Part shown: positions 52,128 through 62,341 of the stretch, in pieces
Layout of the letters: every line of letters starts with the position of its first letter
Position numbering within the stretch: the stretch's first letter is position 1
Assembly: GCA_017354895.1 (NCBI GenBank)
Contig: CP071498.1
Coordinates: 806,001 to 870,000 of the forward strand
Reading direction: 5' to 3'
From: Podospora comata
Lineage: Eukaryota; Ascomycota; Sordariomycetes; Sordariales; Podosporaceae
DNA: 64,000 bases
Translations under genes and position numbers: made by a program
Notes under the pieces: generated by a model
Databases searched by the model: none
Told to the model about the DNA's origin: nothing
What the model saw: the letters and a program-made list of their open reading frames with translations, nothing else

Positions 52128-53728
52128 CTTTTGAGATATAGTTCACAGTATAATATGGGCTTAACATACTTTAGTGTCTCAATTATTTTGTGGCAAGGGT
52201 GCCTTACAATGTCGCAGTGAAAAGAAAAGGAGCGAAAATTCTTTCCACTGCCCCCCCTTTTTTTTTTCTTCCGCATCGGTAATGCAGGTGGTGATCGAGA
52301 GGAAGACAAAAATCTCCGCGGGATATCAATTCGGTCGGTCTGTACATTTGGCCAAGTGTGTGGCTTGTATATTCTTTCCTCCGAAGCATCTAGCCCGTAT
52401 CTCCGAGAAAAGAGCGAACCAGCGAGAGCAGCAAGAATGTACTTGTACCTGTCTGTGTGTCAAAACAAAAGAGTCAAGGCGCAAAAAAGAGGATGCAGGA
52501 AGCAGCTGGCCAGATCCGAAGATATTTGTCAGAGGTTTGTCCAAACGTCATCCTGACAGAACTGACCAGGCTGTTCTCGAGACATTTTGATAGCTTTCAT
52601 GTATTGTAAGTGAGGTGGCTGGTGTCCTGTGCTAGTAGTGCATTAGAACTCGTATCAATATAACAACGGCGCAATTCGTCGTGCAGAACAGCTACCTAGC
52701 TGGTCCCAAGCTGACGGTTCAGTCCAGCGGCACAGGTTCCGCTACCGGGGCCGGCACGGCAGATGGGTAGACGGGGCTCCTGGTTGGTTTGTGGGGGTTC
52801 GATAGAGGCGAAACGCACTGGTTTGACATATCTTGACTACCTGGCCGAACCGACTCGGAGAGGCAAATTCTCACAGACATAAAAGTGCGCACAGCTCTCG
52901 CTCGACTCGCTTACCAGACTTCCTCCCTCCTCCTGAGAGCATGCGCCGGGCATGGTGTGGGAGAGAGGTGAGAATGTGTGTCGCGTGTGCTTGCTGGGAT
53001 CGAAAGAGGTCCAAGGATCTGGGAACGAGTGGGGAACGTGTCCGGGGCGGCCGACAGGAAAAAAAGACTGAGATCTGCGTCTGGTGGTGGGGCCCCTCGG
53101 CTTGGCATCAAACGTTTGGAGGGCGGCCTCTGTCGCTGATTGGCCAGACCCGCTCCACGGAGAGACTCGGCTTCACGGGCCACAGACGAAGAGAGGTGTT
53201 GCGTTGGTCCAGTCCAGGAAATCGAAAGATGTCGCTCTTGATTGGCGTGAGGTCTGTAACGATCTTGGCTGGGATCTGGCAATCTGACATGCGCAAAAGT
53301 GTGTGTTCGAGCCCTCGAGAAGCCAGGGGTTCACGGGGTTCCAGAACGCCGGCAACAAAGGAACCAGAGCAATCCACAGCTGAACTTTCTGATCCTCCAT
53401 GCTTTCCGCATGTGGACTCTTTGATCAAATCCAACCTGCTGTCCCACACACGTGGGGTCTGACACCAGCCCAAAGCTGCTGTTGTGCTGTTTATGGTCCA
53501 CGTCGCGCGCTCGACAACACAGCATGGTCCCAGGGGGGTACTTTGATAGAATGAGGTGAATTAAGGCCCGTTGGGCTCTCGTGTACCCGTACTCGATGCC
53601 ATAGTCGGATAAGCCATGCTGGACAAGAACAGCTGGGCAGGACTCGTACTACTCTCCCCCCTCCTTCCCCCCTTCTTCTTTTTCTTGTCAATCAGTTACG
53701 CGCCGCATGACGAGGTATTTGGAAGAGA

Positions 53729-53741
53729 GGGGGGGGGGGGG
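53729..53741. repeat. Homopolymer G run
   Basis: Thirteen consecutive G in gene-free DNA. Confidence 0.9.
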
Positions 53742-56700
53742 AAAGGCTATGCCCTACGTTGCGCGCACCTGACTTGACCGAAAACCGGAGAGCTTCCGAG
53801 TCGTCCTTGTCCACGATTGCACATCTGTGCAAAAAGGTGGTCTTTCAAGGAGAGGGCTGTATACGCAACCTTCTTGTCCTGCCTTGACTTTTGACTACGT
53901 AGACCCTTCCCCGTCGGCTGTGCAATGGTGAGGCTTGATACTGATTCATCGTTCTTGGCAAAGAGGTGCTAGCTCCGAAAAACCCCAGGTCTGAGAGCGG
54001 CTCGGCGTCGATCGCTCTCGAGCTCCGCTATTATCCCCGCAGTTTTAGCGAGGCGCTCGGGGTCAAGTTCAGGAACCCTCGGCATCTCTTTTCTTTGACC
54101 GTCGATGTGATGGCTTGGAGAGCGATGGAAGAAAAAAATATTCCATCGGGCGCAGCAAATGCAGGTCGAAAGAGACTTTTTCCGGATCGGCCAATCGGAT
54201 AGAGGCAATCCCGGCATTCGATTCTTTGATCAAGGAGAGAACATGGGTCATGGGTTTGTCAAGATAGATGGTGGGGTGGATCGGGGAACCGCACCCCCCC
54301 ACCCGAAGCAACGTCCCCAGTGGTCATGATCCAGTTGCTAAACTCCGACGCCGCAATCCAGACATCTGGCAGGCTTTCAAGTCATCGAGTAAGCAGCCTT
54401 GAGCGACTTCGGATTAGACTCTCCCGTGAAAGGATGAGAGAAACAAGTGTCCTCGTATGGTCCGGAAACCGGGAACCCAGTGAAGAGTCTGGGTTGTGTT
54501 CACATGCATCTGACTCATTACCCGAAATGGAAGCCACGATATACACAGTCCTCCCGTCTGCAACGCTCTCGCTGTTCCTGTTTCGCAGTCACCTAGAGGT
54601 AGTCATGTGATGCATCCTAAGCGAACCATGAACGCATGACATGTAAGTGCTTAGGTGGTGCTTATGCAACTTTATGTAGAATAGAGTAAAAGTTCTGCTC
54701 ATATCCGCGGACACGTGCCGAGAGATTGGTCGGGACAAGAATACTGTAAACAGCAAGTGTAGAAGATCTCAAAGCCACTTAACGGCCTCCCGGTATATCT
54801 GATGGGTATCCGTAGGTAGACGAAGCTTTGCGTTACAGTACAAGCCACACTGCAACCCCGTGTTTAGTGAACGCCACAGGAGACGTCTCCGCGGGCCAAC
54901 GAGAAGCCGCGCAAAGCAAGACATCAACGTTGATCGTTGCGACCCCAACGGTCGGTTGGAGCTGGGGACCAGCATCGTGGACCTGTGGCTTCACAATTGT
55001 AACCAGACTGTCGGTTGCAGCCCTGATTACAGCAACATTGTTCAGCCAACAAGTGCCGAAAAATCAAGGAACAAGCAAATGTAAGACAAGCCACAGTTGG
55101 GACCCTGAATTGTAAACCACTAGATCTTTGACAGATCTTTGCCTCATTTTGGGAACGATCTCCGGTGGGGTTGGAGCGAGGTGTGGTTAGTGACGCGCAA
55201 TGTTCCCCCAAACGTCCCTCACGAGCAACCACTTTCCCGTGTCCGTATGCGCTGAATGCAATGCACTATCGAGAATGAATCGTTGTGATTTTGACTAGGC
55301 GGCATGTTCTGAGTGGTGGACCCTCCGAGAGGGAACATGGAAAAAATCAACTAGGCCGCTGGAAAGCGGTCACAGGTGCAAAGCGAGCGGCAGCCCGAGG
55401 GTTCCAGCTGTCAACTGCTTGGTGCCGGCAACATGCCCGGTGCCTGACAAATTGAGTCCTGTGGTTCTCAACAAGTTGGAAGGCCTCTATGGAATCCACG
55501 GGGTGGAATTTGCATTGGTAATTGGGCGCTTCCAGGTGCCGGGAAGGGTTTTAGAGTAAAGTCCATCTAAGAGAAACGGCGATCGCCTACTGTATAGCCA
55601 TTTGATACCGATCTAAAGGGTTGAAGGAGGCTGTGTGCATTGTTGGGTGCCATCCCCAGTTATTGGTGGACACTCCGGTTTTGGGGGCAGTGGGTTGGAC
55701 CCACTCGTCGGTCTACAGAATAACAGTGGGTTTTCCGTGTTCTCCAAGCAATATTCTGCCAATGACTCGGGCCTACGGCCTGTTTGGCACAAATCCCGCT
55801 GCCAAATCCCACAATCGAGACTACAACACCGGCCCACAGCAATTCAGCTTGGATTGCACTCTTGCACAGGGCTCGCAGGAGACTCTCCTATCCGATGCAC
55901 AAGTCGACAGACTTGGGATAGACGGACGCCAATGGGTTCCAGATTGGCTTGCGACGACAGCCAGCGAGCGATTGATTGAAGCTGCCGTCTCTTCCGTCGT
56001 AGCATCCCTCCCATCATCTAGATGGATGGTGACCACAAGACGCAAAACTGGAATTTCACTGGAAACCTCGGCATGCGGAATCTCTTCGGAGCACGGTCCC
56101 CGGTACACACTGGGCTCTTGTCGAACGGACGGGCAGCGACACTTCATCTGATGTTCCGGGACTGGTCATGACAGATGGCCCCCCGACTCCGACCGCTGCT
56201 GCCAGCACTGCCAGCACAGAAACCACTTGGGCGCCCATATACCGGCAGCCAGAGAGACGACTCATGACTCAACACTTCCTGGACGCTTCTACGATGCTCG
56301 ACATGTTATTAATAACCACGGGACTGATACGATAACTAGTGAAAAGACAGTGTTCCAGCAAATGTCAAAGTGGTGCATCTCCCACAACCGTTCCGATCGT
56401 CGTCCACCTGCAACCTGAGCTACGACGTCTCTGACGCCAAGGAGACCCAGGCTCTGGCCTGACTTCCACTACAGGCAGTGTACCCAGGTACCTTGGTGCC
56501 CTGCAGCCTGCCACGAGCAGGTACCAGCTACCGCCAAGACCAGCACCAGCTGGGCCTGCAGGTCCCCTGCCCCTGCACCCAGTTCTCTTTCTCGGTCTTT
56601 CCACTGCACAGTGACTCCCGCGCTGAACCAGCCGGACCCTTCCCTCCAAGGTACGTCATATGGAGACTTCCACATTCCATGGTCACCCCACTCCCCATTA

Positions 56701-56743
56701 GTCACGACATACCCCCCTTCCCCAGGGTGTGTGTCCTTTCCTG

Positions 56744-56752
56744 TATATTTAA
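56744..56752 (+). promoter_or_regulatory. TATA box of the second C2H2 gene
   Basis: TATATTTAA lies 97 bp upstream of the ATG at 56841, a normal distance for a short fungal leader. This also supports the 56841 start and argues against an upstream coding exon. Confidence 0.6.
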
Positions 56753-56840
56753 AGATACCGTCCGGGCTTCCGCCTTCTTCTGATCTATTTTGCCACACAT
56801 ATCAAATACCATATACCACAGCTCTAACCTATACAACATC

Positions 56841-58955
56841 ATGTTGCAGACCCCAAACCGAACAACAACCTTTCCTCATCAACAACAACTCAACACATAT
56901 ACACAACACCTACAACCCGGCCCATACGACCGCATGCGACACACAGCGACACCATTCCACGCCGACGTGAACAATAGCGCACACGACATCGACCTCGACT
57001 CGGAACTCAACTACCAGAGCTTGTCGTCATCGCCAGTCTCGACACAGTCGCTGCTCTCGCAGTACTCGGGTGTGGGTTCTTCGCCTTTGTCGACCTTTGA
57101 CAGCATTCCGACACCGACGCTGGGAGGACTGAGAGGAGATTTCGAGGGCTCTTTGTTCGAATACTCGCCACAAAGCAACCAGGCCACCCTCGCAGAGTCA
57201 TCTGCCTCGCTTTTCCCAAACCTCGACCTGATGCAAACGGATACGTGGATGCCAAACGGCCTTACCCCAAGGTCGGTCGGTCGATTCTCACATCACAGAG
57301 AGTCTTCGCTGTCTTCTCTGGGTTCGAATGGTCCAGCTTCTCCATATTCGCACAACACCACCAATCCTCAGATCGCGGTAACGGATTCTCTGGGTGAATA
57401 CCACGGCTTGCCATCACAGGAAGACTTCAACTACCAGCTTGCACCAACAAAGCCGTTTCCCGGTGTGACACACGACAACTTCTACGCCAACCTCGGGACA
57501 TATGCCTCGGCCGGTCCAACGGCTATCAACTACCCACAAGTAGCTACGGCTCCGAAGCGGAGGGACGACCGAGGGTTGCTTCAGCCTTCCGAGAACCCGA
57601 TTGGGTCTAACCGGTCACAGCCCGTATCGGTGGCGAGCTCTATTAATTCTGACTCACCCGCCACCCCAGCAGGTGACCTCGAGGAAGACAGGAGGAACAA
57701 GAATGGTGAGAATAAACCAAACCTTTTCGATTACCTCTCAAACGATCCAAGCTCACCATTCCTCGATGAAGCAGTCATGCACACCGTTCCCAAACTCGAC
57801 CGCACTCTGACGGATGTTTATGCCGATGAGCTCTACAACCCAGACTTCACCCTCACAAACACATCGGCATCTCAGCTCCCAGTATCACCAACAAACGACT
57901 TGTTTGTACAGCGGATCCAGGCTGCCAACAACCAGCACTTGACAGCAACAGTCAACTCACCGGCCTCAGCGACACCGCGGGATCGATCACCATTCCGCCA
58001 CGGCTCACCGCACGCGCCCTTGCCAGTGCATGATTTCTCATCCATGGGAGCTTCGCAAGCTCGCTTCGGGTCGGCTCAGCAGATGCGTGAGCAGAGCAAG
58101 GCGCTTCAGGACGCCCGTGTTATGCAGCAACAACTGTCTCGCGCTGCGAGTGCCACCACACCACCAACTACCATCTCACCCAAGGACGCCATGCTTGAGT
58201 TCCACGAGTCGGATGGGGACAACAACTTCCCACTGTTCCCACCACAGTCGAGCACCTTCAACGTGGATGCCATCACCAAGGCCACCAGTGCCCCCAGCCA
58301 GCCGGCGTTCAACGGGCTTTCTTTGGATACCACGGCCATGTTCAACAACTACCTGGCCTCGGGCCTTCCCAACAACATTCAGGTGCCGCAGCAATACCCA
58401 TTCATCGCACGCCCACAGCCACGACAAGAGAGCGCTGTGCCATCGCTGAGCAATGCCTCGCTCAACACATCAAGAGTCAGCTCTGTCGATACCGGTCTGG
58501 ATTCTGTCAACAGCCCACCAAAGCGACCTGCGGATGTCTCTGCTGATGGAGGCACGTACACCTGCACATACCATGGCTGCACTATGCGCTTCGAAACCCC
58601 AGCGCTTCTGCAAAAGCACAAGAGGGAGGGACATCGCCAGGCACATGGCCTCAACGGTAGCAGGCAGCCAGGTGGCATGACGTCCAGTCTCATGTCGCAG
58701 GCTGGGCCTCACCGCTGTGATCGTATCAACCCCAGCACTGGAAAGCCCTGCAACACTGTTTTCTCGAGACCCTACGACCTTACTAGGCACGAAGACACGA
58801 TTCACAACGCACGCAAGCAAAAGGTTCGCTGCAACCTGTGCACTGATGAGAAGACGTTTAGCCGCGCTGATGCCCTTACTCGACATTACCGCGTGTGCCA
58901 CCCCGATGTTGAGTTTCCCGGCAAGCAACGTCGTCGGGCTCACGCCAGCGGGTGA
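56841..58955 (+). CDS. C2H2 transcription factor with C-terminal fingers, possibly Rpn4-like
   Basis: An intronless 704-residue protein. The first 570 residues are disordered and rich in Ser, Pro, Asn and Gln, fitting a long activation region; the block KPNLFDYLSNDPSSPFLDE is a candidate short motif. The C-terminus holds zinc-finger units. One lies near 575-598 (C-X4-C-X12-H-X4-H). An unusual one near 626-658 has ten residues between its cysteines (CDRINPSTGKPC) before FSRPYDLTRHEDTIH. A third lies near 664-690 (CNLC..KTFSRADALTRHYRVCH). This paired C-terminal arrangement resembles fungal factors annotated as Rpn4-like, which activate proteasome genes. I hold that name loosely and give no symbol. 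The frame extends further upstream without an ATG; 56841 is the first ATG and lies 97 bp after a TATA box. It is convergent with the AROM gene. Confidence 0.88.
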   Translation: MLQTPNRTTTFPHQQQLNTYTQHLQPGPYDRMRHTATPFHADVNNSAHDIDLDSELNYQSLSSSPVSTQSLLSQYSGVGSSPLSTFDSIPTPTLGGLRGDFEGSLFEYSPQSNQATLAESSASLFPNLDLMQTDTWMPNGLTPRSVGRFSHHRESSLSSLGSNGPASPYSHNTTNPQIAVTDSLGEYHGLPSQEDFNYQLAPTKPFPGVTHDNFYANLGTYASAGPTAINYPQVATAPKRRDDRGLLQPSENPIGSNRSQPVSVASSINSDSPATPAGDLEEDRRNKNGENKPNLFDYLSNDPSSPFLDEAVMHTVPKLDRTLTDVYADELYNPDFTLTNTSASQLPVSPTNDLFVQRIQAANNQHLTATVNSPASATPRDRSPFRHGSPHAPLPVHDFSSMGASQARFGSAQQMREQSKALQDARVMQQQLSRAASATTPPTTISPKDAMLEFHESDGDNNFPLFPPQSSTFNVDAITKATSAPSQPAFNGLSLDTTAMFNNYLASGLPNNIQVPQQYPFIARPQPRQESAVPSLSNASLNTSRVSSVDTGLDSVNSPPKRPADVSADGGTYTCTYHGCTMRFETPALLQKHKREGHRQAHGLNGSRQPGGMTSSLMSQAGPHRCDRINPSTGKPCNTVFSRPYDLTRHEDTIHNARKQKVRCNLCTDEKTFSRADALTRHYRVCHPDVEFPGKQRRRAHASG

Positions 58956-59512
58956 ATGTCAACCGTCGCTGCAACACCACAGCGCTGCGACACGGCCCGA
59001 CAGCTTGGCGAGATCTGAATCATGCTGACTTCGACGACCACACAACAAGACATCAATCAGCATCATCCATCAATTTTGGTACCAGCCTCGCGCTGCCGAT
59101 CTGGCTGGCATGGTGTGGAATGACACAATTCACAAGAGCGATGCGCCAACCGACAGGCTTGGATCGGCCCACGGAGCATCCAAGGCTGTTGCATCGTTCG
59201 GGCGTGTGCGGTGGTGTCGATTGCATCGCAAATGACGTCGATTGACGCGAGCTGGCTCTGCCGCGGGGTTCCTTGTGCATCATCAAGTGCCAATTGTCGG
59301 CTGTCATTGGTTGGGAGGCCCTCAGGTGCCCCCCCACAAGAATTCAGGGTCTAAACCACGCCGCTTCATGGCGTCGTCCCTGCAGGGTCCAACAGGGAAC
59401 CCCGGCTATTTCTGGGCTGTCTTTGACGGATCAGCTGGACCCTGACTTTTTTTTTGGCTGCCATCGGCGCCCAACTCGAGCCCTTCTCGCTTCGCCAGGT
59501 TCACCTGTCATA

Positions 59513-59520
59513 TGACGTCA
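59513..59520. promoter_or_regulatory. CRE-type palindrome TGACGTCA
   Basis: A perfect 8-bp binding palindrome of CREB/ATF-type bZIP factors, in the convergent gap. Its use is unknown. Confidence 0.4.
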
Positions 59521-60776
59521 TCCCCACCCTCGACACCACTCCGGAATGTCTCGATTTCGGGTTTGGGAGTTGGTTCCCCGTCATCGAATGGGATCAGCGA
59601 CCGTTTTCCTTTTTTGGTGTTCAATCTTGGGTTTCTCGACCTTTTTCGGTTTCCTACCTCGAACTTGTATGATGTAGTGGTGGCTTTCTTTGCGGAGCAA
59701 AGCAACGCTTTTACCCGATTTCCCGCCATCTTCGATGACGATGTCGCCTTTTCAGTTCCCAACATGGAGAGCGGTTTTTTTTCTTCACTATTGTGTTCTA
59801 GAGCCCGGCAAGCGTGTGGGACTGCGACACTTGTACCAACAAAGTCTATGATGACAATGACGGCATTCCCATGGGCGCTTGATATAGAACGGTTTTGGAA
59901 CTATGATCGCATGGGGTTTTTTTTTACGATTTTTTACGATGGAATTCTAGCGTGTATTATGAAATCATGGGTGGCATCAAGAAAGGGAAAGGGATATGAT
60001 AGATCTGCTTTCAAAGCGCGGGCTAGCAAAGGAGTGCATGGCTAGCGATTTTGTTTTTGGATTTTCTCACAACGCATCCCGGCTATCAGTGCTGGGTTTT
60101 GTATCATTTCTCTTTATTTCTTTCTTGGTTACTAGAAATGGCGGGTTTCTTTTCTATAGACCCAAACATCCCCTCGATGGGGAGAGGTTTGGCGGGCGAG
60201 GTGTTGATTTCACTGGGTTTCAAATGGGTTCATCTTTTGGGGGATGGGAAAAAAGAGAATGATTACTACTGCTACAATGAAAAGGGTGTACAGTCGAATG
60301 TTGTACGATGGATGGGTGGGGGGAATGATTAGTATATTGATGGGAAAAAGTAGATAGCATGATTCTGAACAATAGTATTTAATACCTCTCACTGCAAGTA
60401 CACGATACTTTAGCATTTTGGTGATCTGTTTGACAGCATTTAAAGGATTGCGTGTTGACGGGTAGGTTCTGCTGGCCAGGCTGGCTTGTGGTTAGATGGA
60501 AAGTGGGGGAAATGGGGTGACATCAGGAGAGGTTTTTCCAAGCTCACGATGCCTGGGGAGCACGGGAGCTTTTCAAAGCGGGGTTGTGATGACGGCACCC
60601 TCCTCCCGATTTGGGCAGTTTCTCACACCCCCATCGGGCGTCTCGTGGTAGGTAGGTCTATGACAAAAGTACTTATAAGGCACTCTAAAAAAGTGAGAAA
60701 AGATGGAAACGAACAAATGAGGTGGGTGGTGATCAAGGTTGGTTTTGGGTTAGCTTCGAGAACTGTTCGGGTATGA

Positions 60777-60799
60777 GTCCCGCCCTTGAACGGGCGGAC
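60777..60799. other. GC-rich hairpin
   Basis: CCGCCC and GGGCGG pair perfectly across a 6-nt loop, and GT/AC extend the stem past one bulged C. It has no T run after it, so it is not a Pol III terminator. Confidence 0.5.
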
Positions 60800-62341
60800 A
60801 AGACCCTGACGTTTGGTGTGATGGGTATGTAAAGTTATTCATCCCCCTGGGCCACTGACGTCCGAGAGGGACCGTGAGGTTCCGAGATAAAAGGAATGAG
60901 AGACGGGATAGCGTGCACTGACGTAAGGGGAGGGGTATTGTGAGAGTGGGAGGATATAGGGAGATTGTCGTGATCAGCGCCGGTTTGTAGGAACATCGCG
61001 AGAAGGTAAAAAGTGAAGGAGGGAATGGTCCGGGATTTCGGGGGGTCGGAAGGTGTGGGTTAGTGACGTTGTGGTATCTCCGAAGATCTCTCCATCTCTT
61101 GGGAGGATAACTATGATGATAGGTATAGGATAGGGGAGTGACGCTGTAGAGTGGAATGAATGCACGACATATGAGGTATGGCGGGCGGGGTCGGTCCCAT
61201 TACCGGTTCTAGATGCCCCCCCAAAATCTACCTAGCTTCAACAGATGTAACCTGGGATTGTATGTATCTGGTACTTCTGAGCAACAATGATGATGATGCC
61301 CTCACTTACACTAACAGACATCTCCACAATGGGTCTTGGGTGACGATGTCTGCATTCACGAGAATCCAAATTCAGTAGAATCGGAGGTTCATTCCCACCA
61401 AACAACTTGCAACGAAATGCCCCTACCATTCATCACAACCCCCACCCATCTTGTTGCTGTGCAACCCCCCCCCGGCGCGCGATCCGTGATATCAGCCCAG
61501 GGCAGCAGCGAATCGAGACCTCACCAACCCCACCTTACACTATCATCAGTAATAAACCATCCCTCCCAGCAATAACTGCAAAGCCTCGCATCCCGAACCC
61601 GAGAAATCCTCATGTTGCATTTCCTTTGTTGACAAATTAACCCAAAATCATTCCCAATAAATTCCGCGGTTATCCGTCCCCTTCCACACCTCAATAATAA
61701 CGAGGCTTAGGCCACCGCGCCAAGACATGTCAATTTATCGTTTTGAACAAACCCCCATGGTCACATGAGCCAACCTCAACCCGCATTAGAATATTGAAAC
61801 AGATGCAGATTGCAGCTGTTGACCAGTTGTCAAGTCAGGTCATGATGGCCTGCCCTATCACGAAAGCCGGTGTCAAGCCCGAGAGGGTTATGTGGGGAAG
61901 AAATATGGAGTGGTGAGGTTACATTCTCTAGCATCAACAAACAGACCACCATCTTTAACTTTGTCCAGCTTGTCCAACAATCCAACCTAATTATGGGACC
62001 TCCAAGTTTGGGTCAACCACCACACCAGGCCTGGAACCAACAACACTGCCCCAACATCACCAGTAATTCCTATGCGAGTTGAGGAAGCGAGCCATCACCT
62101 GACACACATCACCTGCTGCCTGCCCCATTAAAGAAAACTCTCGTAAATTGTAGCTAACTTTTCTGTCTTTCTGACACATAACCAAAAACACGACACGCGG
62201 CCCGTTATTCGCTTTCTTCTTACTCGATTTTTGACACACAGCCCAGCCCAGACCCCAACAAGAATAGAAACCCAGCCCGGCCATAGACACACTCGTCGAG
62301 TTGATCAACAGAGCCTCTATTTTTCCTCGTCCATGCATGAC

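Larger units (their letters stand above)
49829..56740. other. Gene-free stretch between IRA and the second C2H2 gene
   Basis: About 7 kb without a supportable gene. The left end (to about 50300) is T/G-rich and probably holds the IRA 3' end, with a TTG array at 50041-50122. A 21-bp tandem array lies at 51981-52127 and a 13-nt G run at 53729-53741. The right part should contain the promoter of the zinc-finger gene at 56841. The longest frame (55621-56151 plus, 176 codons) has no recognisable domain. Confidence 0.6.
58956..62341. other. Convergent intergenic region
   Basis: About 3.4 kb between two genes that point towards each other, so both ends should be 3' untranslated sequence. The middle holds six plus-strand TGACGT motifs (59233, 59513, 60807, 60856, 60919, 61064), one of them the full palindrome TGACGTCA, and a GC-rich hairpin at 60777-60799. 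Frames at 59512-60045 (plus, 177 codons) and 59508-59765 (minus, 85 codons) overlap on opposite strands and show no known domain. Confidence 0.55.

Noticed and set aside
55621-56151. 176-codon plus-strand frame before the second C2H2 gene
   Set aside because: No recognisable family and competing minus-strand frames; most likely promoter-side intergenic sequence.
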